A stretch of DNA of 64,000 nt from Blastocatellia bacterium. GTDB lineage: Bacteria; Acidobacteriota; Blastocatellia; UBA7656; JADIYM01. Within the stretch, counting starts at the first letter, position 1; each line of letters starts with the position of its first letter. This document shows positions 1-8,311 of the stretch, piece after piece. Made by a program: the position numbers and the translations under genes. The stretch is taken from NCBI GenBank assembly GCA_021463145.1, contig JAJTWZ010000016.1:1-64000 (forward strand), written 5' to 3'. The notes beneath the pieces were generated by a model that saw only the letters and a program-made list of their open reading frames with translations, had not been told where the DNA came from and made no database searches.

Positions 1-91
1 CTTTCACATCGGGAGGGAACAGGCTCGACTTCACACCACGACATGGCGCATTGCCGCGTGATCTCTCACTCAAGCCGTCGTCGCAAAACAG

Positions 92-481
92 TTACACCCG
101 ATCAAAAGAGGCTCGTGCAAATATGCAGAGATGACCGATTGGGATATGTCCAAACCGAGGTGCAAGCCTGTGCAAACTGCGGGCAAAGGCGTACCTCCCA
201 TCGGCAGCTTGCTTGAACGGTGATCTCGTTATTGTCGACGGCCACCATCTGTCACTCACGAAGCTGATTTCCTCATGAGACTTCACCTCGATGCATAGAA
301 TGCCCGCAGTGGGCACGAATACGACAAAGTCGAGCTCTGTCCTGAGATTTCTATTCCAAGGAGCTAAGTCGAGCGAGTGCAGGGCAACCCAGTCATCCGG
401 GCCGCTTGCGAGCATACTGAACACGGCTCGCTCGCCGGGCGGCGTATGATCGTCCATGAATGCAGGTATCATTCGCGCCAT
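92..481 (-). CDS. NERD nuclease-related domain protein, interrupted or truncated
   Basis: The 129 residues match the start of a NERD (nuclease-related, PD-(D/E)XK-like) domain: an early conserved Glu (GERAVFSML), then RTELDFVVF, then EVKSHEE, which gives the E...D...ExK pattern of that fold. NERD domains usually continue for longer and are often fused to a DEAD/UvrD-type helicase. Here a TAA at 92-94 ends the frame, but the same frame stays open from that stop to the window edge and still reads like NERD continuation (RSRGNAPCRGVKSS). So the gene may carry a nonsense mutation, or a sequencing error may hide a longer protein. The start overlaps the end of the preceding gene by 13 bases, which implies co-transcription. 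Nuclease activity is inferred from family only. Confidence 0.6.
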   Translation of the reverse strand: MARMIPAFMDDHTPPGERAVFSMLASGPDDWVALHSLDLAPWNRNLRTELDFVVFVPTAGILCIEVKSHEEISFVSDRWWPSTITRSPFKQAADGRYAFARSLHRLAPRFGHIPIGHLCIFARASFDRV

Positions 482-2043
482 TGCTCAGCCCTCTCCAGTT
501 CGATTACCTGCTTTAGCTCGCCTTCAGGTACGCAAAAGTCGTCCTCCACGGCCTGAACTGCCTCAAACATGACTGATCCCTGCAGTGCGCAGTCTTCCGG
601 AAGAGCCAGAAGGAACGAACGTCCTGGTGCGGCGAGGTCGCGAAGCTCGTCCAGCATCGTCTTAAGGATAGACAACAGTTCGTCTTCAAGAATCTCCTGT
701 TCCTGTACCCCAGTCCGGATAGCTATGCCGCGTGATCGCTGAACCTCTCTCCACGCGAGCGTCCAATGGAACTCTAGGTCAAGGGCTTCAATCAAGCTTC
801 TAAAGTGTCGCTGCTTCTGCGGGGCGCGAATGACGGTAGTCGGCGGCTTGAGCCAATTCCGAATTCCGCTACGCAGGCGCAACAAGTCTAGACCGCCATC
901 GGTGAGTCTTCTTACTAAGGCGTCTTCATTGGAGAGAAGCCTCTCCATGAGCCTCTGCTTCCAAAGCTGGCTGTAGTACCCGTGGCTTGCCTGAACCTCT
1001 CCAAAATCTACATCGGCGATATTCGGTCTAACTAGAAACGTTCCTTCGATGAATGATTCATCCGGCACTCGACGCTTCAGTGGCTCATCCGAGTTAGGTG
1101 AAGCTTCATAGCTCAGCACCCTTGCCATTCTAGGAAAGAGAATGCCGTGAACGTCATCGATGTGAACTAGAGTCGATGGGCGCGATCTCTCTCGATTCGG
1201 CTGTAATGACAAGAATGCCCGCAACTCGTCGTCATCAGGACTGTACTCCACAGGCGCGGCAATCGGGGCGCCTGCGATTGTTCCTACGTGGCGACGCGAG
1301 TGCCGAACAGGCAGTCCTGGCGAGAGCCTTGAAGAGTTGGTTGCTCCAGTCGCTGACTGAACCGGATCGTAGCCGAACCCCTCGTCGTCTGCGCATCCTT
1401 CCCATACGATATGCACCAGTCTGCAATACCGCGGCGCAGTCACAAGTGCATCCGGCAGAGCCCCCCAACCTCGCGACCGCAGCGGTCCTACTTTGAAAAG
1501 GACATCAAATGGACTCGTGTCACGGTAGTCACTGACGGAATGCAGGAATCGGTTGTCCTCGATTGCTGCATCCACGCCTCCTAACAGCAGTTCCTGGAAC
1601 GCGAGCCTCGCCCACCTCTGACAGTAGATTCGGAAGTCGCCGCCGAGTTCAAGCTCTGCCGTGATTCTATCGCGGAGTTCCTTCCGGAGCGGGTTCTCGC
1701 TTCGAGCCATTTCGTCGGCTGCTCGTAATGCCGACTCATAAGAGCCTCGTGCATCTGCTCCCCACCTCGCCTGTACGTCACGCGGTTCCCCGAGAATCCT
1801 TAGAGATTCTCGAATCGAATGATCGAACTCAGCGGGACCTGTGAGCCATCCCGACATTGCCACACGCAGCTTGTCTCCTAAGTCCCTCGATCCCTGGTCA
1901 TCGCCTTCGTGCAGTGTACGTAAGATTGACCGGACGCCGCGCCGAAGATCTCCGAATGCAGATGACGTGACTTCAACTGTTTCGATCGAGAAACCGCTTG
2001 CTCCATCGAGCCAATCGAACATATCCATTGCCGTAACGACCAT
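469..2043 (-). CDS. Uncharacterised 524-residue protein of a low-GC three-gene cassette
   Basis: I do not recognise this protein. It has no signal peptide or membrane segment. The N-terminal half is acidic and helical. The middle carries a Pro/Ser/Arg-rich stretch (about residues 235-285). A better-ordered C-terminal region contains STLVHIDDVHGILFPRMARV, then GTFLVRP and HGYYSQLWKQRL, which look like a conserved beta-rich plus helical domain. It begins 3 bases after the stop of the 316-residue gene upstream and overlaps the NERD gene downstream by 13 bases, so the three genes form one transcription unit. Base composition is near 50-55% GC against the low 60s elsewhere, which fits horizontal transfer. 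A role in phage or plasmid defence is a guess from the NERD partner. Confidence 0.7.
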   Translation of the reverse strand: MVVTAMDMFDWLDGASGFSIETVEVTSSAFGDLRRGVRSILRTLHEGDDQGSRDLGDKLRVAMSGWLTGPAEFDHSIRESLRILGEPRDVQARWGADARGSYESALRAADEMARSENPLRKELRDRITAELELGGDFRIYCQRWARLAFQELLLGGVDAAIEDNRFLHSVSDYRDTSPFDVLFKVGPLRSRGWGALPDALVTAPRYCRLVHIVWEGCADDEGFGYDPVQSATGATNSSRLSPGLPVRHSRRHVGTIAGAPIAAPVEYSPDDDELRAFLSLQPNRERSRPSTLVHIDDVHGILFPRMARVLSYEASPNSDEPLKRRVPDESFIEGTFLVRPNIADVDFGEVQASHGYYSQLWKQRLMERLLSNEDALVRRLTDGGLDLLRLRSGIRNWLKPPTTVIRAPQKQRHFRSLIEALDLEFHWTLAWREVQRSRGIAIRTGVQEQEILEDELLSILKTMLDELRDLAAPGRSFLLALPEDCALQGSVMFEAVQAVEDDFCVPEGELKQVIELERAEQWRE

Positions 2044-2046
2044 AGT

Positions 2047-2997
2047 CTACCTCTGCCTCAGACGCAGTACCGCGATGCCGCGTGGGATCGCAGATAGGTT
2101 CTCAGCTGCATCATCAATGACCTCATACCACTGACTGAGCTGACCAAGTTTCGTGCCAAGCTCGTCGAGGCGCGTACGCTCCATCACGCGGCTGTAAACG
2201 CCAATGACATCACAGTGCCCAAACTCAGCGCGATCGATGGCATTGAGGAATGCTGCGTCGCCATCTGCAACGAGTAGTTGAGGGCGTCCGGAGTGTCGAT
2301 CAATCGTGTCCGTCCTAGAGTTGAAGAAAGATACACGCGAGACCGAGCCCGGCAGCCAGTCCTGAATGGCGAGGAGCTGTCCAAGATCAGCCGTGGCATC
2401 CGAGACGTCAATGGAAAGCGCTTGCATCCGCGCGCGGGTCCAGCGCGCTCCCCTGACGTGACCGGCAAGGCAGATGCTTGAGTCGGAATGCCTGAGGTTG
2501 GAATCTTCTATAGAGCCACTTTCTCCTATTATCGCTTCATAATGCTTGCGGAATGGAAGCTGGTTGCCCTGTTGTACTTCTACGGGCGCTTCGCCTGAAA
2601 ACTGCCAATCCACTGAGTTGCGACGTGAGACAAAATGGCGCTCGTCCGTCGCATCCAGACGCCTTATCCAGACAGTTCCGTCGTTTCGGATTTCATCGGC
2701 GACGTAGCGACCGGTTCTGCCACGAAGTCTAAGCTCGGTGTTCCTGTCTCTCGTCCTTGCAAGAGTCTCGATTCGGCGAAAGTGCTCTGTAAGGTCGTTC
2801 GAGCCTGGCGTGGCGATACGTCGACACATTGCTCCCAGCGCAACCAGTCCAGCCGCAGGAGAGTCACACGGCATGGAGATCAAGCCAATTCTGCGCTTGC
2901 CAAAGTCGTTAGCGCGCCAGTTAAAGCCGACGTTGATTAGATAGGACATCCACGTTGGCATTGTCCGCTGGATCCTTCTTGCCTCAGCTACTTGCAT
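2047..2997 (-). CDS. Uncharacterised 316-residue protein, first complete gene of the low-GC cassette
   Basis: Family not recognised. The sequence is soluble and mixed alpha/beta. A stretch near residues 36-60 (RRIGLISMPCDSPAAGLVALG) resembles a conserved nucleotide- or ligand-pocket start, and a later block (RVSFFNSRTDTIDRH, then PQLLVADGDAAFLNAI and DVIGVYSR) looks like an alternating strand-helix fold with conserved Asp residues. The ATG is followed directly by a well-formed protein, and the stop lies 3 bases before the next gene. It shares the lower GC of its neighbours. A coupled three-gene set ending in a NERD-like nuclease is the kind of arrangement seen in restriction-like systems, but I cannot assign it to a named system. 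Confidence 0.7.
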   Translation of the reverse strand: MQVAEARRIQRTMPTWMSYLINVGFNWRANDFGKRRIGLISMPCDSPAAGLVALGAMCRRIATPGSNDLTEHFRRIETLARTRDRNTELRLRGRTGRYVADEIRNDGTVWIRRLDATDERHFVSRRNSVDWQFSGEAPVEVQQGNQLPFRKHYEAIIGESGSIEDSNLRHSDSSICLAGHVRGARWTRARMQALSIDVSDATADLGQLLAIQDWLPGSVSRVSFFNSRTDTIDRHSGRPQLLVADGDAAFLNAIDRAEFGHCDVIGVYSRVMERTRLDELGTKLGQLSQWYEVIDDAAENLSAIPRGIAVLRLRQR

Positions 2998-3215
2998 GAG
3001 CTCAGTTCATCTTCCTTCTTCGTCGTTATATTCGCGTCCTCGACGACAAGTCTCGCGAAGTTGCCGCCAAGCTCGAACCGTCTGGGCCGCTAATGTAGCT
3101 TTGCCGAAGTCTGAGGACCTACCCCCACTCATCGAAGAATCGGCAATACGTGTAAAGAGTCTTAGGGGCAGGCTGAATCGCCCTCTCACTTGACGCCCGG
3201 CTGCGTCCCCCGAAC
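2998..3215. other. Gap holding the GC boundary of the island
   Basis: The low-GC composition of the first three genes continues to about 3190 and then changes abruptly to the high-GC background at the end of the SNF2 gene. On the minus strand a frame (3007-3222) runs up to 9 bases before the 316-residue gene. It could be the tail of a further cassette gene whose front was lost at the junction, but 71 codons are too few to be sure. I see no tRNA or obvious direct-repeat attachment site here. Confidence 0.4.
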
Positions 3216-5084
3216 TCACCACCCCACCACCCGCTCATACCCCGCCGGCACCGGCCTCCCTGCCGCGAGCGCGGCCTTCAGCACGCGTGCGTGCGAGCAC
3301 ATCCCGCGGTACTCGAAGCCCCAGCACGAACACGTAACGTCTCCGTCGCCCGCCACCACGATGTCGTAGGTCGTGCCCCTCCCGCTCGTGCTCGCCGCCT
3401 TGAATCGCTGCTCCGTCGGTGCGCCATCTCCCGCCGGTCCACCGAGCGCCTTCACAAGACCCTCGAGCGCTCGCTTCCAGGCTTCGCCTCCCTCGACCGC
3501 AGACCGCCGCACCGCCGGGTCGACGAAAACTCCCTCCGCACGAGACGCCGCCGTCGCCTTCGCGATCAACTGCCGCAATTGCGCGTCATTGAGTTCCTTC
3601 GAACCCGCCTCTGCCAGGCCAGGTGAAATCGCGCGCATCAGCCGCTCCAGCTCGCCAAGCACCGAGTCCGAAGCCTCCCCGAGCGCCGCACCGTCGATCA
3701 CCGCGTCCACCAGCGCCGATTTCGTCTCGAGCACCGTCTGCACGAAGTCGTCGATCGTCCCCGCGCCGACCATGTACGTCACGTTCACCGCACCCGTCTG
3801 CCCGATACGGTACGCCCGGTCCTCCGCCTGCCAGTGATTCGCCGGTACCCAGTCCAGGTCGTTGAACACAACCTGGCGCGCCGCCGTCAGGTTCAATCCG
3901 ACACCGCCCGCCTGGATGTTCGCCACGAACACCCTCACCGCCTCGTCGCTCTGGAAGCGGTCCACAAGCCCCTGGCGCTTGCCGGTCGGCGTCGCTCCCG
4001 TCACCGAAACCGCCGCCTTGCCGAAATGCTTCACCATCCGCTTCACCGGTTCGTCGAAGCACGAGTACACAAGTACCCGCTCGCCCTGCTCGACCGCCGA
4101 CTCCACGAACTCGATCGTCGATGCGACCTTCGCAACCGCCAGCTTCTGCCGCGCGACAGCCAGATTCGCAAGCAGCTGTCCACGGCTCGCGTCCTGGACC
4201 GCGCCCTTCGCCCGCGCGCGAGCCCGCGGCGCAACCTGCCCGGCCTGTCCGGCGACAAGCGTCAGGAGCACCCTGCGGATCTCGGCACGCGCCGTCGAGT
4301 CCGGTACCTCGACCGGATTCCACGTCCTGATCTTCGGCGGCAGGTCGAGCACCTCAGTCTTCGTCCGGCGCAGCATCACGCCGCGCAGCTGCACGGCGAG
4401 CTCCTCGAGGTTCGAAGCCCCGTCCGTCACCCAGCCGTAACCGTTCTGCTCTGCCGCACAGTACCGCTTCGCGAAGCTCAGGAAGCTGCGGCCCATCGCG
4501 TGATCGCACAGTTTCAAAAGCGGGAACAGGTCGCGCGGACGGTTCGTCAGCGGCGTGCCGGTCAGCAGGTAGACGACCGGTTTCCGCTCGGCCGCGCTCG
4601 CTGAGTCCACGATCCGGAACGCGTGCTTCGATCGCGCGGCCGTGCGGTTTTTCAGGTAATGCGCCTCGTCGAAGACGATCCCGCCCCAGCGGACGCGCTC
4701 GAGCTCGCCAATCCTGCGCGACAGAATGTCGTAGTTGACGACGGTCCATTGAGGGTCCGCGATCTCGCCGGCGCTGTCCTTTCCACCGAGCACGGAGACC
4801 CGTGCGCCAGGCATCACGACCGCGATCTCTCGCGCCCAGTTGCACTTCACGGACGCCGGCGAAACGACGAGCCAGGGGCCGGCGGGCGCGGCTTCAGTCA
4901 GCGCGACGATCGCCTGTCGCGTCTTGCCGAGTCCCATGTCGTCGGCAAGGATCGCCCGGCGGTGGCCGAGCAGGAACGCAAGTCCCTCTACCTGGTGCGG
5001 GAACAGTCCCTCGGCGAGCGCGCGCGCCCGGGCGACTGGGTTCAGGGACGGATCGGTCTTCGGCTGCGCTTTCTTTGCGGGCAT
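3216..5084 (-). CDS. SNF2-family helicase-like ATPase with C-terminal SWIM zinc finger
   Basis: This is a 622-residue SNF2/Rad54-type double-stranded-DNA translocase. Visible motifs are Walker A DDMGLGKT (about residue 48-55), DEAH in VVFDEAHYLKN (about 135), LLTGTP, and the C-terminal helicase motifs GGVGLNLTAA and QAEDRAYRIGQ. The last 40 residues hold a SWIM zinc finger (CSCWGFEYRGMCSHA, pattern CxC...CxH), thought to bind DNA or partner proteins. I chose the ATG at 5084 because an AAGGAG lies 7 bases upstream and the helicase homology begins at once; the frame is open further upstream (to 5303) but reads as non-coding. A second SNF2 plus SWIM set, there as two genes, sits at 22.6-26.6 kb. 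Confidence 0.92.
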   Translation of the reverse strand: MPAKKAQPKTDPSLNPVARARALAEGLFPHQVEGLAFLLGHRRAILADDMGLGKTRQAIVALTEAAPAGPWLVVSPASVKCNWAREIAVVMPGARVSVLGGKDSAGEIADPQWTVVNYDILSRRIGELERVRWGGIVFDEAHYLKNRTAARSKHAFRIVDSASAAERKPVVYLLTGTPLTNRPRDLFPLLKLCDHAMGRSFLSFAKRYCAAEQNGYGWVTDGASNLEELAVQLRGVMLRRTKTEVLDLPPKIRTWNPVEVPDSTARAEIRRVLLTLVAGQAGQVAPRARARAKGAVQDASRGQLLANLAVARQKLAVAKVASTIEFVESAVEQGERVLVYSCFDEPVKRMVKHFGKAAVSVTGATPTGKRQGLVDRFQSDEAVRVFVANIQAGGVGLNLTAARQVVFNDLDWVPANHWQAEDRAYRIGQTGAVNVTYMVGAGTIDDFVQTVLETKSALVDAVIDGAALGEASDSVLGELERLMRAISPGLAEAGSKELNDAQLRQLIAKATAASRAEGVFVDPAVRRSAVEGGEAWKRALEGLVKALGGPAGDGAPTEQRFKAASTSGRGTTYDIVVAGDGDVTCSCWGFEYRGMCSHARVLKAALAAGRPVPAGYERVVGW

Positions 5085-5385
5085 CCTGGTGCTCCTTCGG
5101 GTTTCGATTCGTGGATTTCGTACGGTTTCCATTGTGAACGGGCCGGTCGGACATGCAGTGGGGCAGGTCTTCGAATGCCGAACCCCGGGCACGCGCTTGT
5201 TTCGAAGAAGGCGCGACGAACCTTCGCGGCGGCCGATCCGCTCGCTACTCCTGAACGCGCAATGTGCGGGTGAAGTGGCTGGCGCCATTTCTCTGCCGTC
5301 CATTGATCCGTCATCCCCCCATCCGGCAGTCGCAGTACTCGCGGCCGTGTTGCGGAACGTGGCGGCAACAGACTAGTCTGCCCTC
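5085..5385. other. Intergenic region between divergent genes
   Basis: These 300 bases separate the SNF2 gene (leftward) from the Phd/Doc pair (rightward) and must hold both promoters. I see no convincing sigma-70 hexamers, repeats or RNA structure. Confidence 0.4.
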
Positions 5386-5583
5386 GTGAAGACGCTCGAG
5401 GTACAACTGGACGAGCAGGAAGCGAGCCGCCTTGAAGCGATCGCCAGCCGGCTGGGTGTGACGTCCGAGGAACTTGCGAAGCGCAGCATCCTGCAGACAC
5501 TCGCGCGTGTTGACGACGATTTTGCGTCGGCAGCCGAATACGTTCTGTCCAAGAACCGGGAACTCTATCGTCGTCTGTCATGA
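5386..5583 (+). CDS. Phd-type small antitoxin, partner of Doc
   Basis: This 65-residue protein begins at a GTG (MKTLEVQLDEQEASRLEAIA). It is a short ribbon-helix-helix-like N-terminus followed by an acidic helical tail, the usual size and shape for an antitoxin encoded in front of a Doc toxin. Its stop overlaps the toxin ATG (ATGA), so translation is coupled. By family knowledge it would bind and inhibit the toxin and repress the shared promoter. The assignment rests mainly on size, order and overlap; the sequence itself has little diagnostic content. Confidence 0.75.
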   Translation: MKTLEVQLDEQEASRLEAIASRLGVTSEELAKRSILQTLARVDDDFASAAEYVLSKNRELYRRLS

Positions 5584-5975
5584 CGATCTTCCTGGAGCTC
5601 GACCACGTTCTCGCTCTCCACGCGTTCGTGATCGTTCAATCCGGCGGTGCGACCGGTGTTCGAAACCGTGACGGGCTCGAATCGGCTGTCGCAACTCCGA
5701 GAATGACCTTCGATGGCGAAGATCTCTACACGAGCCTCGTTGCGAAGGCGGCCGCACTTGGGTTCGCGCTCGTGTCGAACCATCCTTTTGTCGACGGAAA
5801 CAAGCGCGCAGGACACGCAGCCATGGAAGTGATGCTCGTGCTGAACGGCTTCGAAATCGTGGCGTCCGACGAAGAACAGGAGAAGGTGATTCTCGCCGTG
5901 GCTGCCGGACGGATGTCGCGCGAAGAGTTTACCGGCTGGCTCGGCGCGCACGTCGAACCTTACGACGGCTCGTAG
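5580..5975 (+). CDS. doc: Death-on-curing (Doc) Fic-fold toxin
   Basis: This is a 131-residue Fic/Doc protein. The signature HPFVDGNKRAGHAA (HxFxDGNKR) is intact, with the catalytic His, acidic residue and Lys/Arg that position nucleotide. Doc enzymes of this length phosphorylate or AMP-ylate translation factors (EF-Tu in the P1 prototype). The N-terminus (LELDHVLALHAFVI) and the GVRNRDGLESAVATPR segment are typical of the Doc subgroup. It overlaps its antitoxin by 4 bases. The intact motif suggests an active toxin. Confidence 0.9.
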   Translation: MTIFLELDHVLALHAFVIVQSGGATGVRNRDGLESAVATPRMTFDGEDLYTSLVAKAAALGFALVSNHPFVDGNKRAGHAAMEVMLVLNGFEIVASDEEQEKVILAVAAGRMSREEFTGWLGAHVEPYDGS

Positions 5976-6087
5976 TGCCGTAGGCTCTTTGTGAGCCTCG
6001 ACCGGCTTAACCAGAGTCGTGCTGGAGAATCTGAGAGTCGCGCCCGTCCTTGCCGGACTGCTCCTCTGATTCGACGTCTTTTCATTC

Positions 6088-7188
6088 TCAAGACGACCCT
6101 TCCCCGACGAACGCGTCGAGCGCCTCGTCGACGAGCCGGAACACCGCGCCGTCGTCGCTCTCGCGCGTCCGGCCAAGCAGGCCGTCGATCCAGTGCTCAG
6201 GGAGCGCCGACCGGCCGTGCAGCGCTCCGACCGCCGCACCGATGATCGCCGCGACCGTGTCGTTGTCCCACGTGTCGTTCACCGCGCGGACGATTGCCTC
6301 CTCGGGGTCGTCAGCGTGACGTTCGAGGATCGCGAGAACGCTCGGCACTGTTTCGAGCAGGTACGCGCCCGAACCCCACATCTCGCACGCGTCAGGCGCG
6401 TCGAGATCCTTCGCTTCGCCGATCATCTCTTCGACGAGTTGCCAGAGGAACCCCGTGCGCCCCGAGTAGTGCCCGTGTCGCGCCCGATACGAATCGCCGC
6501 TTTCGACTTCCTTCGCGAGCTCGACGAACCGCGTCGTCCACCAGGTCCGCGGCGGGGGCTCCTTCATCCCGAGCAGTTCCCAGAGCATTCCCGTGAACGC
6601 GACGCAACTCGCGATCGACGCCGAGTCGTTGTGCGTGATCGCGGACAGGAGTGCCGCGTCGATCCACAGATCGGCGGACTGCAGGCGGAGGTGCGGCAGG
6701 AGCGCCGGCGCGATCCGCATCAGCGCTCCGTTGCCCGCAGACTTTCGCCCCCACGTGTGCCAGGCGCCGCCGTTGCGCTTCGCCACGGTCACGAATGCCC
6801 TCATCGTGCTGCCGATGCCGAAGATGTGCTCTCGCGTGAAGGTCGTGCTCACGGCCTCGGGATCGAAGCCGCCCGCACGCAGCATCTCTTCAATCGCCCA
6901 GAACGTGAGCTGCGTGTCGTCCGTCGGTGTCCCGACGTTCGCGTTCAAATACCTGTTGTACTGGTACTCGCGGATCTCGCCGAACCGTGCGCGACGCTGC
7001 CTCGGCGACACGCCCTCTGACGAGTTGCCGAGCGAATCGCCGATCGCGACCCCGAGCAGCATGCCGGCGACGCGGTCCGGATCGACGCGCGGCAGCGGCG
7101 GCGGCGCCGTGGCGAAAAAGCCGTTGTCGCTGACGGCAAGAGAGCCGTTCCGAATGAGGCCTTCGAAGATTTCACGGTTGGTGGGCAC
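6088..7188 (-). CDS. ADP-ribosylglycohydrolase family protein
   Basis: This 366-residue protein is of the DraG/ARH family, which removes ADP-ribose from proteins or nucleic acids using a di-magnesium site. Visible are GVAIGDSLGNSSEG near residue 47, TDDTQLTFWA (the TDD metal ligands), SAGNGALMRIAP, THND, and the C-terminal DTWDNDTVAAIIGAAVGAL block carrying the second set of metal-binding Asp residues. The start is a GTG at 7188 with a purine-rich site (AGGGAGAG) about 8 bases upstream. It lies between two toxin-antitoxin pairs. Such enzymes can be housekeeping or can counter ADP-ribosylating toxins; I cannot tell which here. Confidence 0.92.
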   Translation of the reverse strand: MPTNREIFEGLIRNGSLAVSDNGFFATAPPPLPRVDPDRVAGMLLGVAIGDSLGNSSEGVSPRQRRARFGEIREYQYNRYLNANVGTPTDDTQLTFWAIEEMLRAGGFDPEAVSTTFTREHIFGIGSTMRAFVTVAKRNGGAWHTWGRKSAGNGALMRIAPALLPHLRLQSADLWIDAALLSAITHNDSASIASCVAFTGMLWELLGMKEPPPRTWWTTRFVELAKEVESGDSYRARHGHYSGRTGFLWQLVEEMIGEAKDLDAPDACEMWGSGAYLLETVPSVLAILERHADDPEEAIVRAVNDTWDNDTVAAIIGAAVGALHGRSALPEHWIDGLLGRTRESDDGAVFRLVDEALDAFVGEGSS

Positions 7189-7315
7189 GCAGATCTCTCC
7201 CTGGTCGAAAGCGTGCTCGCCTGGCGGCGCCGACGGCAGTAGCGTTCGTCAGCATGGGGATACTCCTCCGGTGGAAGCAGTGCGCGGGTTCAGCTTGAAT
7301 GGGCGGGTGGAGCCC

Positions 7316-7738
7316 TCAGTCGTGCCAGTTCTCGATCGAAAGGCCGGAAAACTGTTCGTAGTCTGCGACATTGGAGGTCACCAGTATGAGTCCGTTCATC
7401 GCCGCGATCGCCGCTATCTGTCCGTCTGCGAAAGGTGGCGTCTTGCCAATCGCGACGAGCCTCGCTCGCTCGCTCGCGTGCCAGTCAGCAGCGCTCTGTC
7501 CATATGGAAGGATCGGCACCGTAGGTCGAAGTACGTCCTCGAGATACGCTTCGATGGTCCGTCGTTTCCTGGAAGGACTCAGGCGAGCGGCCCCAAAGCG
7601 GAGTTCGTGCCACACGAGTGCCGCCGTCGCGACCGACGTGTCGGCCTCGCGGAGTCTCTCCATCACGCGCTCGTTCGGCTTCGGCCGAAGGGGCTCGGAG
7701 AGAACGCTCGTGTCGAGCAGATAGCGAAGCGTCACCAT
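7316..7738 (-). CDS. vapC: VapC-type PIN-domain toxin
   Basis: This 140-residue PIN ribonuclease has the acidic residues of the family in place: LLDTSV (Asp9), the Glu of WHEL, FADGQIAA and TSNVADY. VapC toxins cleave tRNA or rRNA in a magnesium-dependent manner. The ATG at 7738 gives the normal VapC N-terminus and overlaps the antitoxin stop by 7 bases; a longer reading to 7798 would place 20 unlikely residues in front. It is co-transcribed with the preceding Phd/YefM-like antitoxin. Confidence 0.92.
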   Translation of the reverse strand: MVTLRYLLDTSVLSEPLRPKPNERVMERLREADTSVATAALVWHELRFGAARLSPSRKRRTIEAYLEDVLRPTVPILPYGQSAADWHASERARLVAIGKTPPFADGQIAAIAAMNGLILVTSNVADYEQFSGLSIENWHD

Positions 7739-8007
7739 TGCACCTCGCGACCGACACTCCGATCTCGGACCCCGTCGAAGGTGTCCGTCTCTACGCATTC
7801 ACGCTCGATGTCCTCGCGATCACGGAACCGACCGAGTTCCTCCCAGAAGCTTCGGCTGCGCCCCAGTAGCCGCTCGTACTCGCTCAGAGACACAAGTACG
7901 GCAACCGGGCGACCGCGCCGCGTCAATTCGACGGGCCCGCGCTCGGCTTCGTGGACGATCTTTGCGAGATTGTCTCGTGCTTCGGCTATCGAGTACTTGC
8001 CTGACAT
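7732..8007 (-). CDS. Phd/YefM-family antitoxin of the VapC pair
   Basis: This 91-residue antitoxin begins MSGKYSIAEARDNLAKIVHE and continues with VELTRRGRPVAVLVSLSEYE, the standard Phd/YefM DNA-binding N-terminal domain. The C-terminal 35 residues are charged and would wrap the toxin. I place the start at the ATG at 8007 because AAGGAG sits 6 bases upstream; a TTG two codons earlier is the alternative. Family members repress their own operon, and a candidate operator lies directly in front. Confidence 0.92.
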   Translation of the reverse strand: MSGKYSIAEARDNLAKIVHEAERGPVELTRRGRPVAVLVSLSEYERLLGRSRSFWEELGRFRDREDIERECVETDTFDGVRDRSVGREVQW

Positions 8008-8019
8008 ATCCAACTCCTT

Positions 8020-8039
8020 ATGGCCATTTAGATAGCCAT
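8020..8039 (-). promoter_or_regulatory. Candidate autoregulatory operator of the VapBC-type pair
   Basis: Just upstream of the antitoxin ribosome site the minus strand reads ATGGCTAT CTAA ATGGCCAT: two ATGGCYAT boxes 12 bases apart, the second a perfect palindrome. Its position suits a Phd-type repressor site. This is inferred from position and symmetry only. Confidence 0.45.
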
Positions 8040-8146
8040 CCTACGGCGATAGGGGGGACTGCGCAAGGCACCGTGGGTGTCGTTCACCGCAGGTACACGG
8101 CGGAACCGAGCTCTTTGCAAGCGCGTAGCGCGTCGAGGACGGCGAT

Positions 8147-8234
8147 GCGCGAAGCGCTTTGGACTGCGCCGTGAAGCGCCGCTTTGGACCGACTGAAAGC
8201 GGCGCTTCACGCCGCACTCCAAGGCGCTTCGCGC
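8147..8234. repeat. REP-like long hairpin (GCGAAGCGC family)
   Basis: Two 40-base arms (8147-8186 and 8195-8234) are inverted copies with about four mismatches around an 8-base loop. The sequence carries the GCGCGAAGCGC, ACTGCGCC and GAAGCGCCGCTTT blocks seen in dispersed bacterial palindromes. A degenerate half copy occurs at 12221-12256. It lies between the divergently placed ends of two operons and has no T-tract, so it looks more like a mobile REP/BIME unit than a simple terminator. Confidence 0.85.
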
Positions 8235-8311
8235 ACGGAGCGTCGTCGTTCTCTCACGTCCGGCCAAGGAGTCGTCAGCGAATCAGTTCACGTTCACCAG
8301 GAGGCCGGGCC

